From the NCBI GenBank assembly GCA_946885845.1, contig CAMPHJ010000037.1, positions 1 through 18,196 of the forward strand: a stretch of DNA of 18,196 nt, in the 5' to 3' direction. The notes under the pieces are model-generated. The model saw only the letters and a program-made list of their open reading frames with translations, was not told where the DNA came from and searched no databases. Below, piece by piece: positions 7,467 through 15,337 of the stretch. This DNA comes from an uncultured Sphingobium sp. (GTDB lineage: Bacteria; Pseudomonadota; Alphaproteobacteria; Sphingomonadales; Sphingomonadaceae). A program made the position numbers and the translations under genes. Position 1 is the first letter of the stretch. The number at the start of each line of letters is the position of its first letter.

Positions 7467-7834
7467 CCCTCGCCCGGCTGGCTCTGGCCGCCACCATCTC
7501 GTTATCGCTTGCCGCCTGTAGCGGAGGACTCGTCCCGCCCGGACCCGCTCGTCCCTCACCCGCAGGCCCGCCCGCGAGCGCTTTCGCCAAGTCGGGGCCG
7601 TTGATGGGCATGGACGCGCGCCGTCTGACGCAGATGTTGGGGACGCCGCGCCTTGATATCCGGGAAAGTGCGATGCGCAAGTTGCAGTTTGCCAACGGTC
7701 GTTGCGTGCTAGACGCCTATCTCTACGCCCCGGCGCGGGGCAGGGAGCCGGTCGTCACTCATGTCGATGCGCGAACCCCGGTCGGGGCCGATGTCGACCC
7801 GGCTGGTTGCGCCGCCGCGCTGCAAAAGCGCTGA
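7463..7834 (+). CDS. Small predicted lipoprotein (alphaproteobacterial conserved hypothetical)
   Basis: A product of 123 residues. Residues 1-18 form a lipoprotein signal (MTLARLALAATISLSLAA), with lipobox LAAC and the acylated cysteine at position 19; a Pro-rich linker follows. The mature domain is short: LTQMLGTPRLDIRES, then MRKLQFANGRCVLDAYLY. The pattern L-G-x-P-x-x-x-R-x-E ... W/L-Q-F/Y-x-x-x-x-C-V-L-D-x-x-L-Y is one I recall from small alphaproteobacterial lipoproteins of unknown function, with a faint resemblance to the BamE/SmpA fold. Two further cysteines (in NGRCVLD and PAGCAAA) could form a disulfide in the periplasm. Start: ATG 7463, overlapping the EI24-like stop, with AAGGAAA 5 nt upstream; a longer in-frame opening from 7343 is just EI24-like coding sequence read out of frame. 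The next gene, queG, is convergent 4 nt away. Confidence 0.75.
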   Translation: MTLARLALAATISLSLAACSGGLVPPGPARPSPAGPPASAFAKSGPLMGMDARRLTQMLGTPRLDIRESAMRKLQFANGRCVLDAYLYAPARGREPVVTHVDARTPVGADVDPAGCAAALQKR

Positions 7835-7838
7835 CCCT

Positions 7839-8894
7839 TCAGGGCAGGATGGCGGTCAGCCGGTCAATCGCCCAGGCGGCTGCTTCGGCTACGACCGGAT
7901 CGGCATCGTTCGTCAGCGGCTGGAGCTGGTTCAACAACGCCTTGTCCTGACTGTTTCCTGCGGCGATTGCGGCATTGCGCACCATGCGGTCGCGTCCGAT
8001 CCGCTTGATCGGGGAGCCTGAAAAAATCTCCCGAAATGCGGCATCGTCCAGGGTCAGCAGGTCTGCCAATGCCGGAGCCGCCAGTTCCGCCCGCCCAACA
8101 AATGCCTTGTTCGCGGCGGCCGTGTCGGCGAACTTGTTCCATGGGCAGACGGCCAGACAGTCATCGCAACCATAGATGCGGTTCCCGATTCCGCTGCGCA
8201 ATTCGACCGGGATTGGCCCCTTATGTTCGATGGTCAGATAGGAAATGCACCGTCGCGCATCGACGATATAGGGCGCTGGGAAGGCGTCCGTCGGACATGC
8301 GGTCTGGCAGGCGGAACAACTGCCGCAATGATCCCCTTCTGCCTCGTCCGGTTGCAGCGCGATCTCGCTATAGATCGCGCCCAGGAACAGCCAGCTGCCA
8401 TGGGCGCGGCTGACCAGATTGCTGTGCTTGCCCTGCCAGCCAAGGCCCGCCGCCTGCGCCAGCGGCTTTTCCATCACCGGCGCTGTATCGACGAAGACCT
8501 TGAGCGCGCCGCTCTGTTGTTCCACCAGCCAGCGGGCCAGCGCCTTCAGCCCCTTTTTGACGACGTCATGATAGTCGCGACCCTGCGCATAGACGGAAAT
8601 ACGCCCCCGATCGCCCATGTCGGCCAGCGCCAGCGGGTCGCGGCCAGGCGCATAGCTCATCCCCAGCATGATGACGCTGCGCACGTCGGGCCATAATCCG
8701 GCAGGCGATGCGCGCTGTTCGGCCCGATCCTCCATCCACAGCATGTCGCCATGTCGCCCTGCATCCAGCCATTCGCGCAACCTTTGCCCGGCTTGCGGCG
8801 CGGCGTCGGCGCGCGCGATGGCGCAGGCCGCAAAGCCCAGCTGCCGCGCTTGCGCTTTCAGGCGTTGTTCCAAGGTTTCCATTTGCGTTGGCAT
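7839..8894 (-). CDS. queG: Epoxyqueuosine reductase QueG
   Basis: QueG performs the last step of queuosine synthesis, reducing epoxyqueuosine to queuosine in the anticodon wobble position of tRNA-Asp, Asn, His and Tyr, using cobalamin and two [4Fe-4S] clusters. The 351 residues fit the family. Seen: the cobalamin/active-site region with [20 protein letters not shown] (catalytic acid about D136); [18 protein letters not shown]; the ferredoxin motif C190-x2-C193-x2-C196-x3-C200-[17 protein letters not shown] with C216; then C243-x2-C246-x3-C250-P. The C-terminus is HEAT-like ([20 protein letters not shown]). The ATG at 8894 is only 22 nt from the ABC ATPase start on the other strand, so both promoters must lie within coding sequence. 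Met5 is a possible alternative start; neither has a clear Shine-Dalgarno sequence. Confidence 0.95.
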   Translation of the reverse strand: MPTQMETLEQRLKAQARQLGFAACAIARADAAPQAGQRLREWLDAGRHGDMLWMEDRAEQRASPAGLWPDVRSVIMLGMSYAPGRDPLALADMGDRGRISVYAQGRDYHDVVKKGLKALARWLVEQQSGALKVFVDTAPVMEKPLAQAAGLGWQGKHSNLVSRAHGSWLFLGAIYSEIALQPDEAEGDHCGSCSACQTACPTDAFPAPYIVDARRCISYLTIEHKGPIPVELRSGIGNRIYGCDDCLAVCPWNKFADTAAANKAFVGRAELAAPALADLLTLDDAAFREIFSGSPIKRIGRDRMVRNAAIAAGNSQDKALLNQLQPLTNDADPVVAEAAAWAIDRLTAILP

Positions 8895-8916
8895 GGCGTG
8901 CGACTATCAGGATCGG

Positions 8917-9882
8917 ATGATCGGCGACACCCCGGCTCCGTCCCCCACCTATGCTGTCGAAGGCCATGGTCTTGTCAAGGCATTCGGCGATTTCCGCGCG
9001 GTCGATGGCATCGACATAGCGGTGCCCGCCGGATCGATATACGGCGTTCTTGGCCCCAATGGCGCGGGCAAGACGACGTTATTGCGCACCCTGCTGGGCA
9101 TCATCGACCCGGACGAAGGTCACCGGACGTTGCTGGGCGATCCAATCCCGCTCCGTCAGGCGCGCGCCGTCGGTTATCTCCCGGAAGAACGCGGCCTCTA
9201 TCCTTCCATGAAGGCGGCCGAAGCGATCGCCTTCATGGGTGCATTGCGCGGCCTGCCTTTGAAGGTCGGGCGGGAACGCGCCCGCGCCTTGCTGACGGAT
9301 CATGGCATGGGTGCTTCGATCGACAAGCCGATCAGGCAATTGTCCAAGGGCATGGCCCAAACCGTCCAGTTGTTCGGCACCATCGTGCACGAACCGCGCC
9401 TTATCGTGCTGGACGAACCCTTTTCCGGTCTCGACGCCATCAATCAGGGCAAGCTGGAGGCGCTGATCCGCGAACAGGCGCGACGCGGCGTCACCGTGCT
9501 GTTTTCGACCCATGTCATCGCGCATGCCGAACGATTGTGCGAACGGATCGCGATTGTGGCTGGCGGGCGCATCCGGTTCGAAGGATCGGTCGCCGATGCG
9601 CGTGACCAGTTGCGTCCGCAGGTGCGGCTGCGCACGCGGGCAAGCGACGGCGCGTGGCGCCGCGCCCTTCCGACCGAAGCCTTGGCACAGGACGGAGCCT
9701 GGCATTTCGACCTGCCGGACGAGGGCATAGAACCGCTGCTGCATGCCCTGCTCGACGGGCAGGCGGGCATTGAAAGCCTGTCGATCGAACGGCCCGGCCT
9801 GCACGATGCCTTCGTATCCATCGCCGGAGCCGCCGCCGCTCGCGAGATGGACGACGGCAAGACGGAGGAGGTCGCGCCATGA
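8917..9882 (+). CDS. ABC transporter ATP-binding protein, NatA-like
   Basis: The nucleotide-binding subunit (321 residues) of an ABC-2 type exporter, peripheral to the inner membrane and paired with the permease that follows. Seen: Walker A GPNGAGKTT (46-54); the Q-loop region GYLPEERGLYPSMK (87-99), whose LPEERGLYP form is typical of the NatA/YhaQ group (COG4152); an atypical signature LSKGM at about 142-146 in place of LSGGQ, also usual for that group; Walker B LIVLDEPFSGLD (162-173); and the switch histidine in STHVIAHAE (H199). The last 100 residues form the C-terminal accessory domain. The ATG at 8917 has AGGA 4 nt upstream. An in-frame ATG at 8893 would overlap the queG start and is less likely. 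The gene overlaps the permease by 4 nt. The substrate is unknown; Na+ is only the family prototype. Confidence 0.9.
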   Translation: MIGDTPAPSPTYAVEGHGLVKAFGDFRAVDGIDIAVPAGSIYGVLGPNGAGKTTLLRTLLGIIDPDEGHRTLLGDPIPLRQARAVGYLPEERGLYPSMKAAEAIAFMGALRGLPLKVGRERARALLTDHGMGASIDKPIRQLSKGMAQTVQLFGTIVHEPRLIVLDEPFSGLDAINQGKLEALIREQARRGVTVLFSTHVIAHAERLCERIAIVAGGRIRFEGSVADARDQLRPQVRLRTRASDGAWRRALPTEALAQDGAWHFDLPDEGIEPLLHALLDGQAGIESLSIERPGLHDAFVSIAGAAAAREMDDGKTEEVAP

Positions 9883-11075
9883 CCGAGATTCTTCGCGCAG
9901 CGCTGGTCATCGCCCGGCGCGATTTTTCGGCGGTCATCCTGTCGAAAACCTTCATCCTGTTCCTGCTGGGGCCACTATTTCCCGTCGTCATCGGCATGGC
10001 CTTTGGCGGTTTGGGGGAAAAGATCACGACAGAGGGCCTTCGCCCGACGGTTGGGATGGCCATGCCCGCCGCCGATGCCGTGCGTCTGGAAAAGGCGCGC
10101 GGCCTGCTGGCCGACCGACTGGGCGACGACAATCTTCCCCGTTTGCGCCGCGCCCCCGCTGGCGATCCTGGCGCTTTGCTGGCGCAGCGGGACGCCCGCT
10201 TTATCGCCGTGGTTTCAGGCACGATCGAACGTCCGGTGCTGACCGGCAAGGCGGGCGACCTCGCCTGGCTGGAAGGCGACATCGGCCTGATCGCCAGCGC
10301 CGCGCTGGCGGGAGAGCAGCTTCCCCACGTCCGGGTCGAAAAGCGGCCCGTTGCCGCCAGCGCTGGGGCGGATGCGCAATCCCGCCTGCTCACCGGGCGG
10401 GCGGCGCAGATATTGATATTCCTGCTCACCATGTTGCTGGCGGGCATGGTCCTGTCCAATCTGGTCGAGGAAAAAACCAACAAGATCATCGAAATCCTCG
10501 CTGCAGCCGTGCCGATCGATGCCGTTTTCCTTGGCAAGCTGATGGCGATGCTGGCGATGAGCTTTGTCGGCATCTGCTTTTGGGGATCGGGCGTGTTCGT
10601 CGCGCTGATGGCATTTGCCGGGCCGAACATGATGCCGCCCACCCCCGCTGTGGGCTGGCCCGTCTTCCTGCTGTTGGGGGTCGTATATTTTTCCACCGCC
10701 TATACGCTGCTTGGCTCCCTGTTCCTGGGGATCGGCGCGCAGGCGGCGACCGTACGCGAAGTGCAGACGCTGAACATGCCGGTGACCATGGCGCAGATGG
10801 TCATATTCTTCTTCGCGACCTATGCCGTCGACCATATGGGGTCGCCGTCTGAAATCGCTGCGGCGGTATTTCCCTTTTCCTCGCCCTTCGTAATGATCGC
10901 GCGGGCGGCGCAGGATGCGGCGATCTGGCCCCATCTGGTGGCGATAATATGGCAGGCGATATGGGTGGCGCTGATCATCCGCCTGGGGGTGTGGCTGTTC
11001 CGCCGCCATGTGTTGAAATCTGGTGGAGCGTCCCGTCGTGGCCTGTTCAGGCGTCGCTCAGCCCCGTCGGCGTAG
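9879..11075 (+). CDS. ABC-2 type permease, NatB-like
   Basis: Membrane subunit (398 residues) of the exporter with the preceding ATPase. Layout: one helix near residues 20-45 (FILFLLGPLFPVVIGM), an extracytoplasmic domain of about 130 residues, then about five helices from residue 175 onward. The diagnostic coupling helix LVEEKTNKIIEILAAAV (195-211) is the conserved E-x-K-x-N-x-x-x-E-x-L motif of COG1668/NatB permeases. The ATG overlaps the NatA-like stop (ATGA), so the two are co-translated. msrB begins 6 nt after the stop. Physiological substrate unknown; related pairs export Na+, antimicrobial compounds or small hydrophobic molecules. Confidence 0.88.
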   Translation: MTEILRAALVIARRDFSAVILSKTFILFLLGPLFPVVIGMAFGGLGEKITTEGLRPTVGMAMPAADAVRLEKARGLLADRLGDDNLPRLRRAPAGDPGALLAQRDARFIAVVSGTIERPVLTGKAGDLAWLEGDIGLIASAALAGEQLPHVRVEKRPVAASAGADAQSRLLTGRAAQILIFLLTMLLAGMVLSNLVEEKTNKIIEILAAAVPIDAVFLGKLMAMLAMSFVGICFWGSGVFVALMAFAGPNMMPPTPAVGWPVFLLLGVVYFSTAYTLLGSLFLGIGAQAATVREVQTLNMPVTMAQMVIFFFATYAVDHMGSPSEIAAAVFPFSSPFVMIARAAQDAAIWPHLVAIIWQAIWVALIIRLGVWLFRRHVLKSGGASRRGLFRRRSAPSA

Positions 11076-11081
11076 ATCGGT

Positions 11082-11558
11082 ATGATGAACCGGCGGCAAC
11101 TTCTGAACGGCGGCCTTTATGGCGTCGCGGCGATCACCCTGTGGCGGTCGGGGGCGGGGAACGCGGCCTCCTATCCCTTTTCCCTGAGCGACGCTGAATG
11201 GCGCAAACGGCTTAGCCCGCTCGCCTATAATGTGTTGCGCAAACATGCGACCGAACGCCCCTTCACCAGCCCCTTGGACAAGGAGCATCGTGACGGTATC
11301 TTCTCCTGCGCGGGCTGCGGGCAGCGGCTGTTCCGTTCCGCCACCAAATTCGACAGCGGCACCGGCTGGCCCAGTTTCTGGGCGCCCATCCGTCAGGCCG
11401 TGGGCACGTCGCGCGATTTCAAGCTGGGCTATCCACGGACAGAGGTCCATTGCGCGCGTTGCGGCGGTCATCTGGGCCATGTGTTCGACGACGGCCCCCG
11501 TCCGACGGGCAAGCGCTATTGCATGAATGGCGCGGCGCTCAGTTTCGCACCGGCATGA
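11082..11558 (+). CDS. msrB: Peptide-methionine (R)-S-oxide reductase MsrB with N-terminal signal-like segment
   Basis: MsrB reduces the R epimer of methionine sulfoxide in proteins. Seen in 158 residues: Zn-binding pairs C76-x2-C79 and C124-x2-C127; FDSGTGWPSFW (90-100); YPRTEVHCARCGGHLGHVFDD; and the active-site RYCMNGAALSF with catalytic C147. No obvious resolving cysteine is present. The first 30 residues are unusual for a cytosolic MsrB: MMNRRQLLNGG, a hydrophobic stretch and an AGNAA end. This resembles a twin-arginine (RRxLL) signal, so a periplasmic enzyme is likely. ATG 11082 or 11085 may be used; the upstream Shine-Dalgarno is weak. It lies 6 nt after the permease, probably in the same transcript. 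Its 3' end overlaps the convergent GT-C gene by 20 nt. Confidence 0.93.
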   Translation: MMNRRQLLNGGLYGVAAITLWRSGAGNAASYPFSLSDAEWRKRLSPLAYNVLRKHATERPFTSPLDKEHRDGIFSCAGCGQRLFRSATKFDSGTGWPSFWAPIRQAVGTSRDFKLGYPRTEVHCARCGGHLGHVFDDGPRPTGKRYCMNGAALSFAPA

Positions 11559-13374
11559 CCTTGTAGATGCGCAGCGGCTCCGGCGCTGGCAGTTGATGCA
11601 GCCAGGACGGCGGCGCACCACGGGCCAGCGCGGCGGCCAGGCTGTGGCGATGATCTTGCGCATAATGTTCAAATTCGTTCAAAGCCTTGCACGTAATCAC
11701 ATAGCCGGGACCTTTCCCGCCGTTCAGCCGGGCAAGAATGGCATGCGCCCGATCCGGCGTCGCAGTGAAGCCTTCGACTACAGCGGTAATCCCGGCGGCG
11801 TTGCGATGATGGGCAGTGCCGGTCACATTATGTGCCGTGCGGATCAATATGTCGGGACCCATGTCCAGCGGCGCGAACAATGTCGATGCAGGCAACTGCC
11901 GCAAGGGTGCGATGGTCGCCCCGGCACGGCAGTCGGCTGCTTGAGCAGGCGGGCTGTCGTTGCCCTTCTTTTCCGGCGTGATGGCCACCCACAGGGCGCA
12001 CAGGGCCGTCGGCGTGAGCACCGCGACCGCCGCCGACCCCAGCACCCGCACGATTGCGCTGCTGTGGCTTTGCGCTCGGCGGAAAAGCTGTGCGATCAGC
12101 CAGGCAGTGCCCGGCAGGGCCATGATATGCGCGACCGACATGGCGCGCATCACCATCACGGCGACACCGGTCGATCCGATCAGCAGCAACGCGATCATGA
12201 TCCAGCGATCTCTTTCACCCTGATCCTTGGCGGCACGGCCCGCAGCGATCGTTCCGACCAGGCCCGCCAGCGGCGGTAACAGGATCAGGCCGACCATCGA
12301 AATCGCCTGCTCCCATATGGGTCGCCCTTCCATCACATGCAGATACCATAGCTTATAGGCCAGCGGGCCGAGCGCTTTGAAGGGATCGCCCGTCAGGCAG
12401 GGGCCACCGGTAAAGGCGAAAATAGCCGTTGCCGCCGCTGCGCCCGCCGCTGCTGCCGCGAAGCGCCCACTGGCGGATTTGGGCAGCACCCGGAACAGGA
12501 CCGGCGTAGCGATGGCGAAGGCGACGAGCGGCCAGAGATAGGCAGCCGACAGCGAATCGCATTGCTGCTGCACCAGCGCCGCAGGGCCGCGCAGCAGCGC
12601 CAGCAGCGGCAGCGCAGCGCCCCCCAGCGTTACGGCGTAAGCGATGAAGCGGGGCGTCTGCCCCCGGTCGCGCCACTGCCACAGCGCGAATATCGCGGCG
12701 AACAGGGCGGCATAGGGCAGGCCCTCGCTCGAAATCTGCAACCATATGGCCATGGCGATGGCGGCGATTATGCCGCCCCGCGCGGCGCGATAATCCAGCG
12801 CGCCGCCTAGCGCGATTGTCGCCATCACGATCTGCCACCCATGGTGATCGATCCGCAACGGTCCGAACTGCACCAATATGGTTGGGGTGATCAGCAGCAG
12901 GGCGGCCGCCAGCAAACCGATCGACGGCCCGGCAACCCTACGGACTGCGGCAAACAGCGCAGCGGTAAGCGCACCCAGCAACAGCAGGGGTATCGCCGCG
13001 CATGCCACGGTTTCAGCCAGGGCGGTCCCCAGCAAGGGGCGCAATATCAGGATCAGCGCCGCGATCGGGACATCGACAATTCGCGACCAGTGCATCGGGC
13101 CGCCCTGTGGCGGGAAAACGCGATGCTGGCTGACATCGTAAAATCCCTGCCCCGCCACCCAGTCGCGCACCTGCTGCAACCGCATCGAATCGTCAGGATC
13201 GCGAAAGGTCAGCGATGCAAGCTCATGGCGCGACAACCATAGCAGGACTGCGCAGCATAGCAGCCAGCCCAACATCGCCCACCACATGCCGGGCGTGAAG
13301 TTCGGGCCGCTCTTTGCGGGAATGGCATGATTTTGGTCAGGCAGCGGAAAAGACGCCATATTTTCGGATCGCAT
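11539..13374 (-). CDS. Large integral membrane protein with GT-C/STT3-like features
   Basis: A 611-residue protein with about 11-13 hydrophobic helices and a soluble C-terminal tail of about 120 residues. After the first helix (31-48) a periplasmic-side loop carries FRDPDDSMRLQQVRDW (58-72), then PPQGGPMHWSRIVD; a second motif RIDHHGWQ (175-181) follows about 100 residues later. A D-P-D-x-x-x-R loop plus a D-H-H motif is reminiscent of the two acidic motifs of STT3/AglB-type GT-C enzymes, which use polyprenyl-linked sugar donors. The tail has PLDMGPDILIRTAHNV and HHRN (502-525) where STT3 has WWDYG and its following H-R-x loop; the match is only positional. I do not recognise a named gene and infer a lipid-linked-sugar glycosyltransferase. 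Met6 (13359) is an alternative start; both overlap the gtrA-like 3' end (by 38 or 23 nt). Third gene of the operon beginning at 15287. Confidence 0.72.
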   Translation of the reverse strand: MRSENMASFPLPDQNHAIPAKSGPNFTPGMWWAMLGWLLCCAVLLWLSRHELASLTFRDPDDSMRLQQVRDWVAGQGFYDVSQHRVFPPQGGPMHWSRIVDVPIAALILILRPLLGTALAETVACAAIPLLLLGALTAALFAAVRRVAGPSIGLLAAALLLITPTILVQFGPLRIDHHGWQIVMATIALGGALDYRAARGGIIAAIAMAIWLQISSEGLPYAALFAAIFALWQWRDRGQTPRFIAYAVTLGGAALPLLALLRGPAALVQQQCDSLSAAYLWPLVAFAIATPVLFRVLPKSASGRFAAAAAGAAAATAIFAFTGGPCLTGDPFKALGPLAYKLWYLHVMEGRPIWEQAISMVGLILLPPLAGLVGTIAAGRAAKDQGERDRWIMIALLLIGSTGVAVMVMRAMSVAHIMALPGTAWLIAQLFRRAQSHSSAIVRVLGSAAVAVLTPTALCALWVAITPEKKGNDSPPAQAADCRAGATIAPLRQLPASTLFAPLDMGPDILIRTAHNVTGTAHHRNAAGITAVVEGFTATPDRAHAILARLNGGKGPGYVITCKALNEFEHYAQDHRHSLAAALARGAPPSWLHQLPAPEPLRIYKVMPVRN

Positions 13375-13756
13375 AAACAGCCAGGAAACTGACCGGCACG
13401 GCGACCAGCTTTGCCAGCGCGGGGGCCAGCCCGGTTGCGCTGAGGCCGCTGATCAACCCGGTGGTGATCGCCAGCCCGATGATCGCGCTGGCTACAAAGC
13501 CCAGACGCTGTCCATGGGTGGCGCGATCGGACGGCGTGAACACGAAACGGATGCTGATCATCCAGTGCAGCAGTAGCCCCCCGGCATAGCCCGCAAAGCC
13601 CGCTGCCGCTGGCGTCACATCCGCCTTCAGCAGGCCCAGAAACAGCAGCATGTCGCCGCACAGGGCGATGACGCTGGCCACCAGATAGCGGGTGAAGGTG
13701 AAACGAGCGATCACGCCCGCCGTCATCGACGCCACTGCAGACGTGCGTGCTCCCAT
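13337..13756 (-). CDS. GtrA-family small membrane protein
   Basis: 139 residues with four hydrophobic helices (about residues 22-44, 47-70, 83-105 and 110-130) and the GtrA/DPMS-like pattern: an N-terminal RFTFTRYLVASVIALCGDMLLF, a charged R-F-V-F segment between helices 2 and 3 (MISIRFVFTPSD), and a C-terminal short basic tail ending in IRKYGVF. GtrA proteins are thought to assist translocation or presentation of undecaprenyl-linked monosaccharides for periplasmic glycosylation. The ATG at 13756 lies 4 nt after the stop of the FAD gene. The 3' end is overlapped by the GT-C-like gene, which fits a donor-presentation plus transferase pair. Met11 (13726) is a possible alternative start. Confidence 0.85.
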   Translation of the reverse strand: MGARTSAVASMTAGVIARFTFTRYLVASVIALCGDMLLFLGLLKADVTPAAAGFAGYAGGLLLHWMISIRFVFTPSDRATHGQRLGFVASAIIGLAITTGLISGLSATGLAPALAKLVAVPVSFLAVYAIRKYGVFSAA

Positions 13757-13760
13757 GACG

Positions 13761-15287
13761 TCAGGCTGCCCTCAGGCGGCCCGGCACGCTGCGCAGGCTG
13801 GACAGGGCTGCCTGTTCTCCGGCGATATCCTGCCCCTCTTCGCCAGCTTCATGATATTCGGCGTCTTCGTTCACGGCCCAGATGTCGTAGATCGTCTCGC
13901 CAGCCTCGATGTTGCGGACGGTCAGCATCGCCGTCATCATGGCATGATCCTGATTATTGTAACGGTGCATGCCATTGCGGCCGACCAGATGCAGCGTCGG
14001 GTAAAGCTGCTGCAATTCGCTGCGCATCGCCAGGACGTTGGCGGCATAATCATCGTCATAGACCGGATAGGCCTTTTCCTGCCGAACCACTGCGCCGCCT
14101 ACGACATCGGCGGGATCGCACAGGCCCAGCAACGCCATTTCCTTCTTGGCCAGTTCGACCAGATCGGCGTCGCTCGACGACCAAAGGCCATCGCCTTCAA
14201 AACAGAAATATTCCAGCCCCACGCAGGCCAGCGTCGGGTCGGGCACCATTTCCGGCGACCAACTGCGGAAATTCTGGATGCGGCCGACCTGGACCTTGCT
14301 GTCATGGATGTAGATCCAGTTGTCGGGAAACAGGTCCTCCGACCGGATCATCAGCGCGACGGTCAAAAAGTCGCGATATTTCAGCTCCATCGCGTTGCCC
14401 AGCGTCGCTGGCAGCGGATGGATGCGCCCGGCGAGTTCGCGCATCGGCGCGGAACTGATCACATGGGTCGACGTCAGCAATATGTCGCCATCGGGGCCGT
14501 TGGCCACCATCTGCCACTGGCCCGACGCGTCATTACGTGCCAGCCGTTGCAGGCCGTGCGCCATCAGCACCTGGTTGCCGCCCGCCACCACGAAATCGCG
14601 CGCGGCTTCCCACATCATGCCGGGGCCAAGGCGCGGATAGCGAAAGCTTTCCAGCAGCGTCTTGGTCTCCATCCCGTCATTGGGACGCTTGTTGAGGCCC
14701 AGCGAGCGTTTCAGCCCATCCTTGACCGCGCCCCATAGCGACAATCCCTTGATGCGCTGCGCCGCCCAGTCCGCCGACATTTCATCGCAGGGCATGCCCC
14801 ATACTTTTTCGGTATAGGTCTTGAAGAAAATCGAAAAAAGCTTGTGGCCAAATGCGTTCACCGTCCAATCCTGGAAAGACCGGATGGTGCGGTTGGGGAA
14901 CAGCTTTGCCTTGGCGAAGCTAGCCATGCACAGGGCCGACCGCCAAAAGCCCAGATTCAGCAGGGCTTCGAACGCGCGCAGGGGGTAGCTGTAGAATTTG
15001 CCCTCATAATAGATGCGGCTCATTCGCGGGCGCTGGATGAAATCGTTGGGCAATATCTCATTCCAAAGGTCGACCACCTCTTTCGACTTCGAAAAGAAGC
15101 GGTGACCGCCAATGTCGAAGCGGAAACCGTTCAGCTCGACCGTCCGGCTGATGCCGCCGACATAAATGGGGTCCTTTTCGATGACCGCGACCGAATAGCC
15201 TTTTTTCGTCAGCAGATAGGCTGCGGTAAGGCCGGCAGGACCCGCGCCGATGATGGCGACGTCCACATTCTGATCGATACCCGGCAT
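13761..15287 (-). CDS. FAD-dependent oxidoreductase, UDP-galactopyranose-mutase-like
   Basis: From the ATG at 15287 the product is 508 residues. Seen: the FAD-binding dinucleotide motif VAIIGAGPAGLTAAYLL at about residues 10-26, with an acidic end of strand 2 (VAVIEKD); GGISRTVELNGFRFDIGGHRFF (a G-G-x-x-x-T and F-D-x-G-x-H region shared by UDP-galactopyranose mutase and the HemY/amine-oxidase superfamily); a C-terminal HRYNNQDHAMMTAM FAD contact. These resemble the COG1232/COG0562-type proteins encoded in glycan clusters. True mutase activity is not certain, since the length exceeds the usual 370-400 and some mutase residues cannot be judged by eye. GGGGGG at 15294-15299, 6 nt upstream, favours 15287 over the ATG at 15311. 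First gene of the operon with the GtrA-like and GT-C-like genes. Confidence 0.8.
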   Translation of the reverse strand: MPGIDQNVDVAIIGAGPAGLTAAYLLTKKGYSVAVIEKDPIYVGGISRTVELNGFRFDIGGHRFFSKSKEVVDLWNEILPNDFIQRPRMSRIYYEGKFYSYPLRAFEALLNLGFWRSALCMASFAKAKLFPNRTIRSFQDWTVNAFGHKLFSIFFKTYTEKVWGMPCDEMSADWAAQRIKGLSLWGAVKDGLKRSLGLNKRPNDGMETKTLLESFRYPRLGPGMMWEAARDFVVAGGNQVLMAHGLQRLARNDASGQWQMVANGPDGDILLTSTHVISSAPMRELAGRIHPLPATLGNAMELKYRDFLTVALMIRSEDLFPDNWIYIHDSKVQVGRIQNFRSWSPEMVPDPTLACVGLEYFCFEGDGLWSSSDADLVELAKKEMALLGLCDPADVVGGAVVRQEKAYPVYDDDYAANVLAMRSELQQLYPTLHLVGRNGMHRYNNQDHAMMTAMLTVRNIEAGETIYDIWAVNEDAEYHEAGEEGQDIAGEQAALSSLRSVPGRLRAA

Positions 15288-15293
15288 TTGAAG

Positions 15294-15299
15294 CCCCCC
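15294..15299 (-). promoter_or_regulatory. Ribosome binding site that decides the FAD oxidoreductase start
   Basis: On the minus strand a G6 run precedes the ATG at 15287 by 6 nt. The upstream in-frame ATG at 15311 has no such site and would add eight residues not typical of the family's N-terminus. Confidence 0.5.
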
Positions 15300-15337
15300 G
15301 ATAAAATCCATCTATCATGCCGAGTGAAGGAAATCAT

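Noticed and set aside
8893..8916. Alternative upstream start for the NatA-like gene (ATG 8893)
   Set aside because: It overlaps the queG start codon on the other strand, has no Shine-Dalgarno sequence, and adds eight residues of no family character; ATG 8917 follows AGGA.
9515..10696. Minus-strand open frame opposite the NatAB-like genes (393 codons)
   Set aside because: Ser, Arg and Pro-rich, spans two well-supported overlapping genes on the other strand, and has no motifs.
13692..14738. Plus-strand open frame opposite the FAD oxidoreductase (348 codons)
   Set aside because: His, Arg and Gln-rich shadow without domain features; the minus-strand gene has clear FAD motifs.
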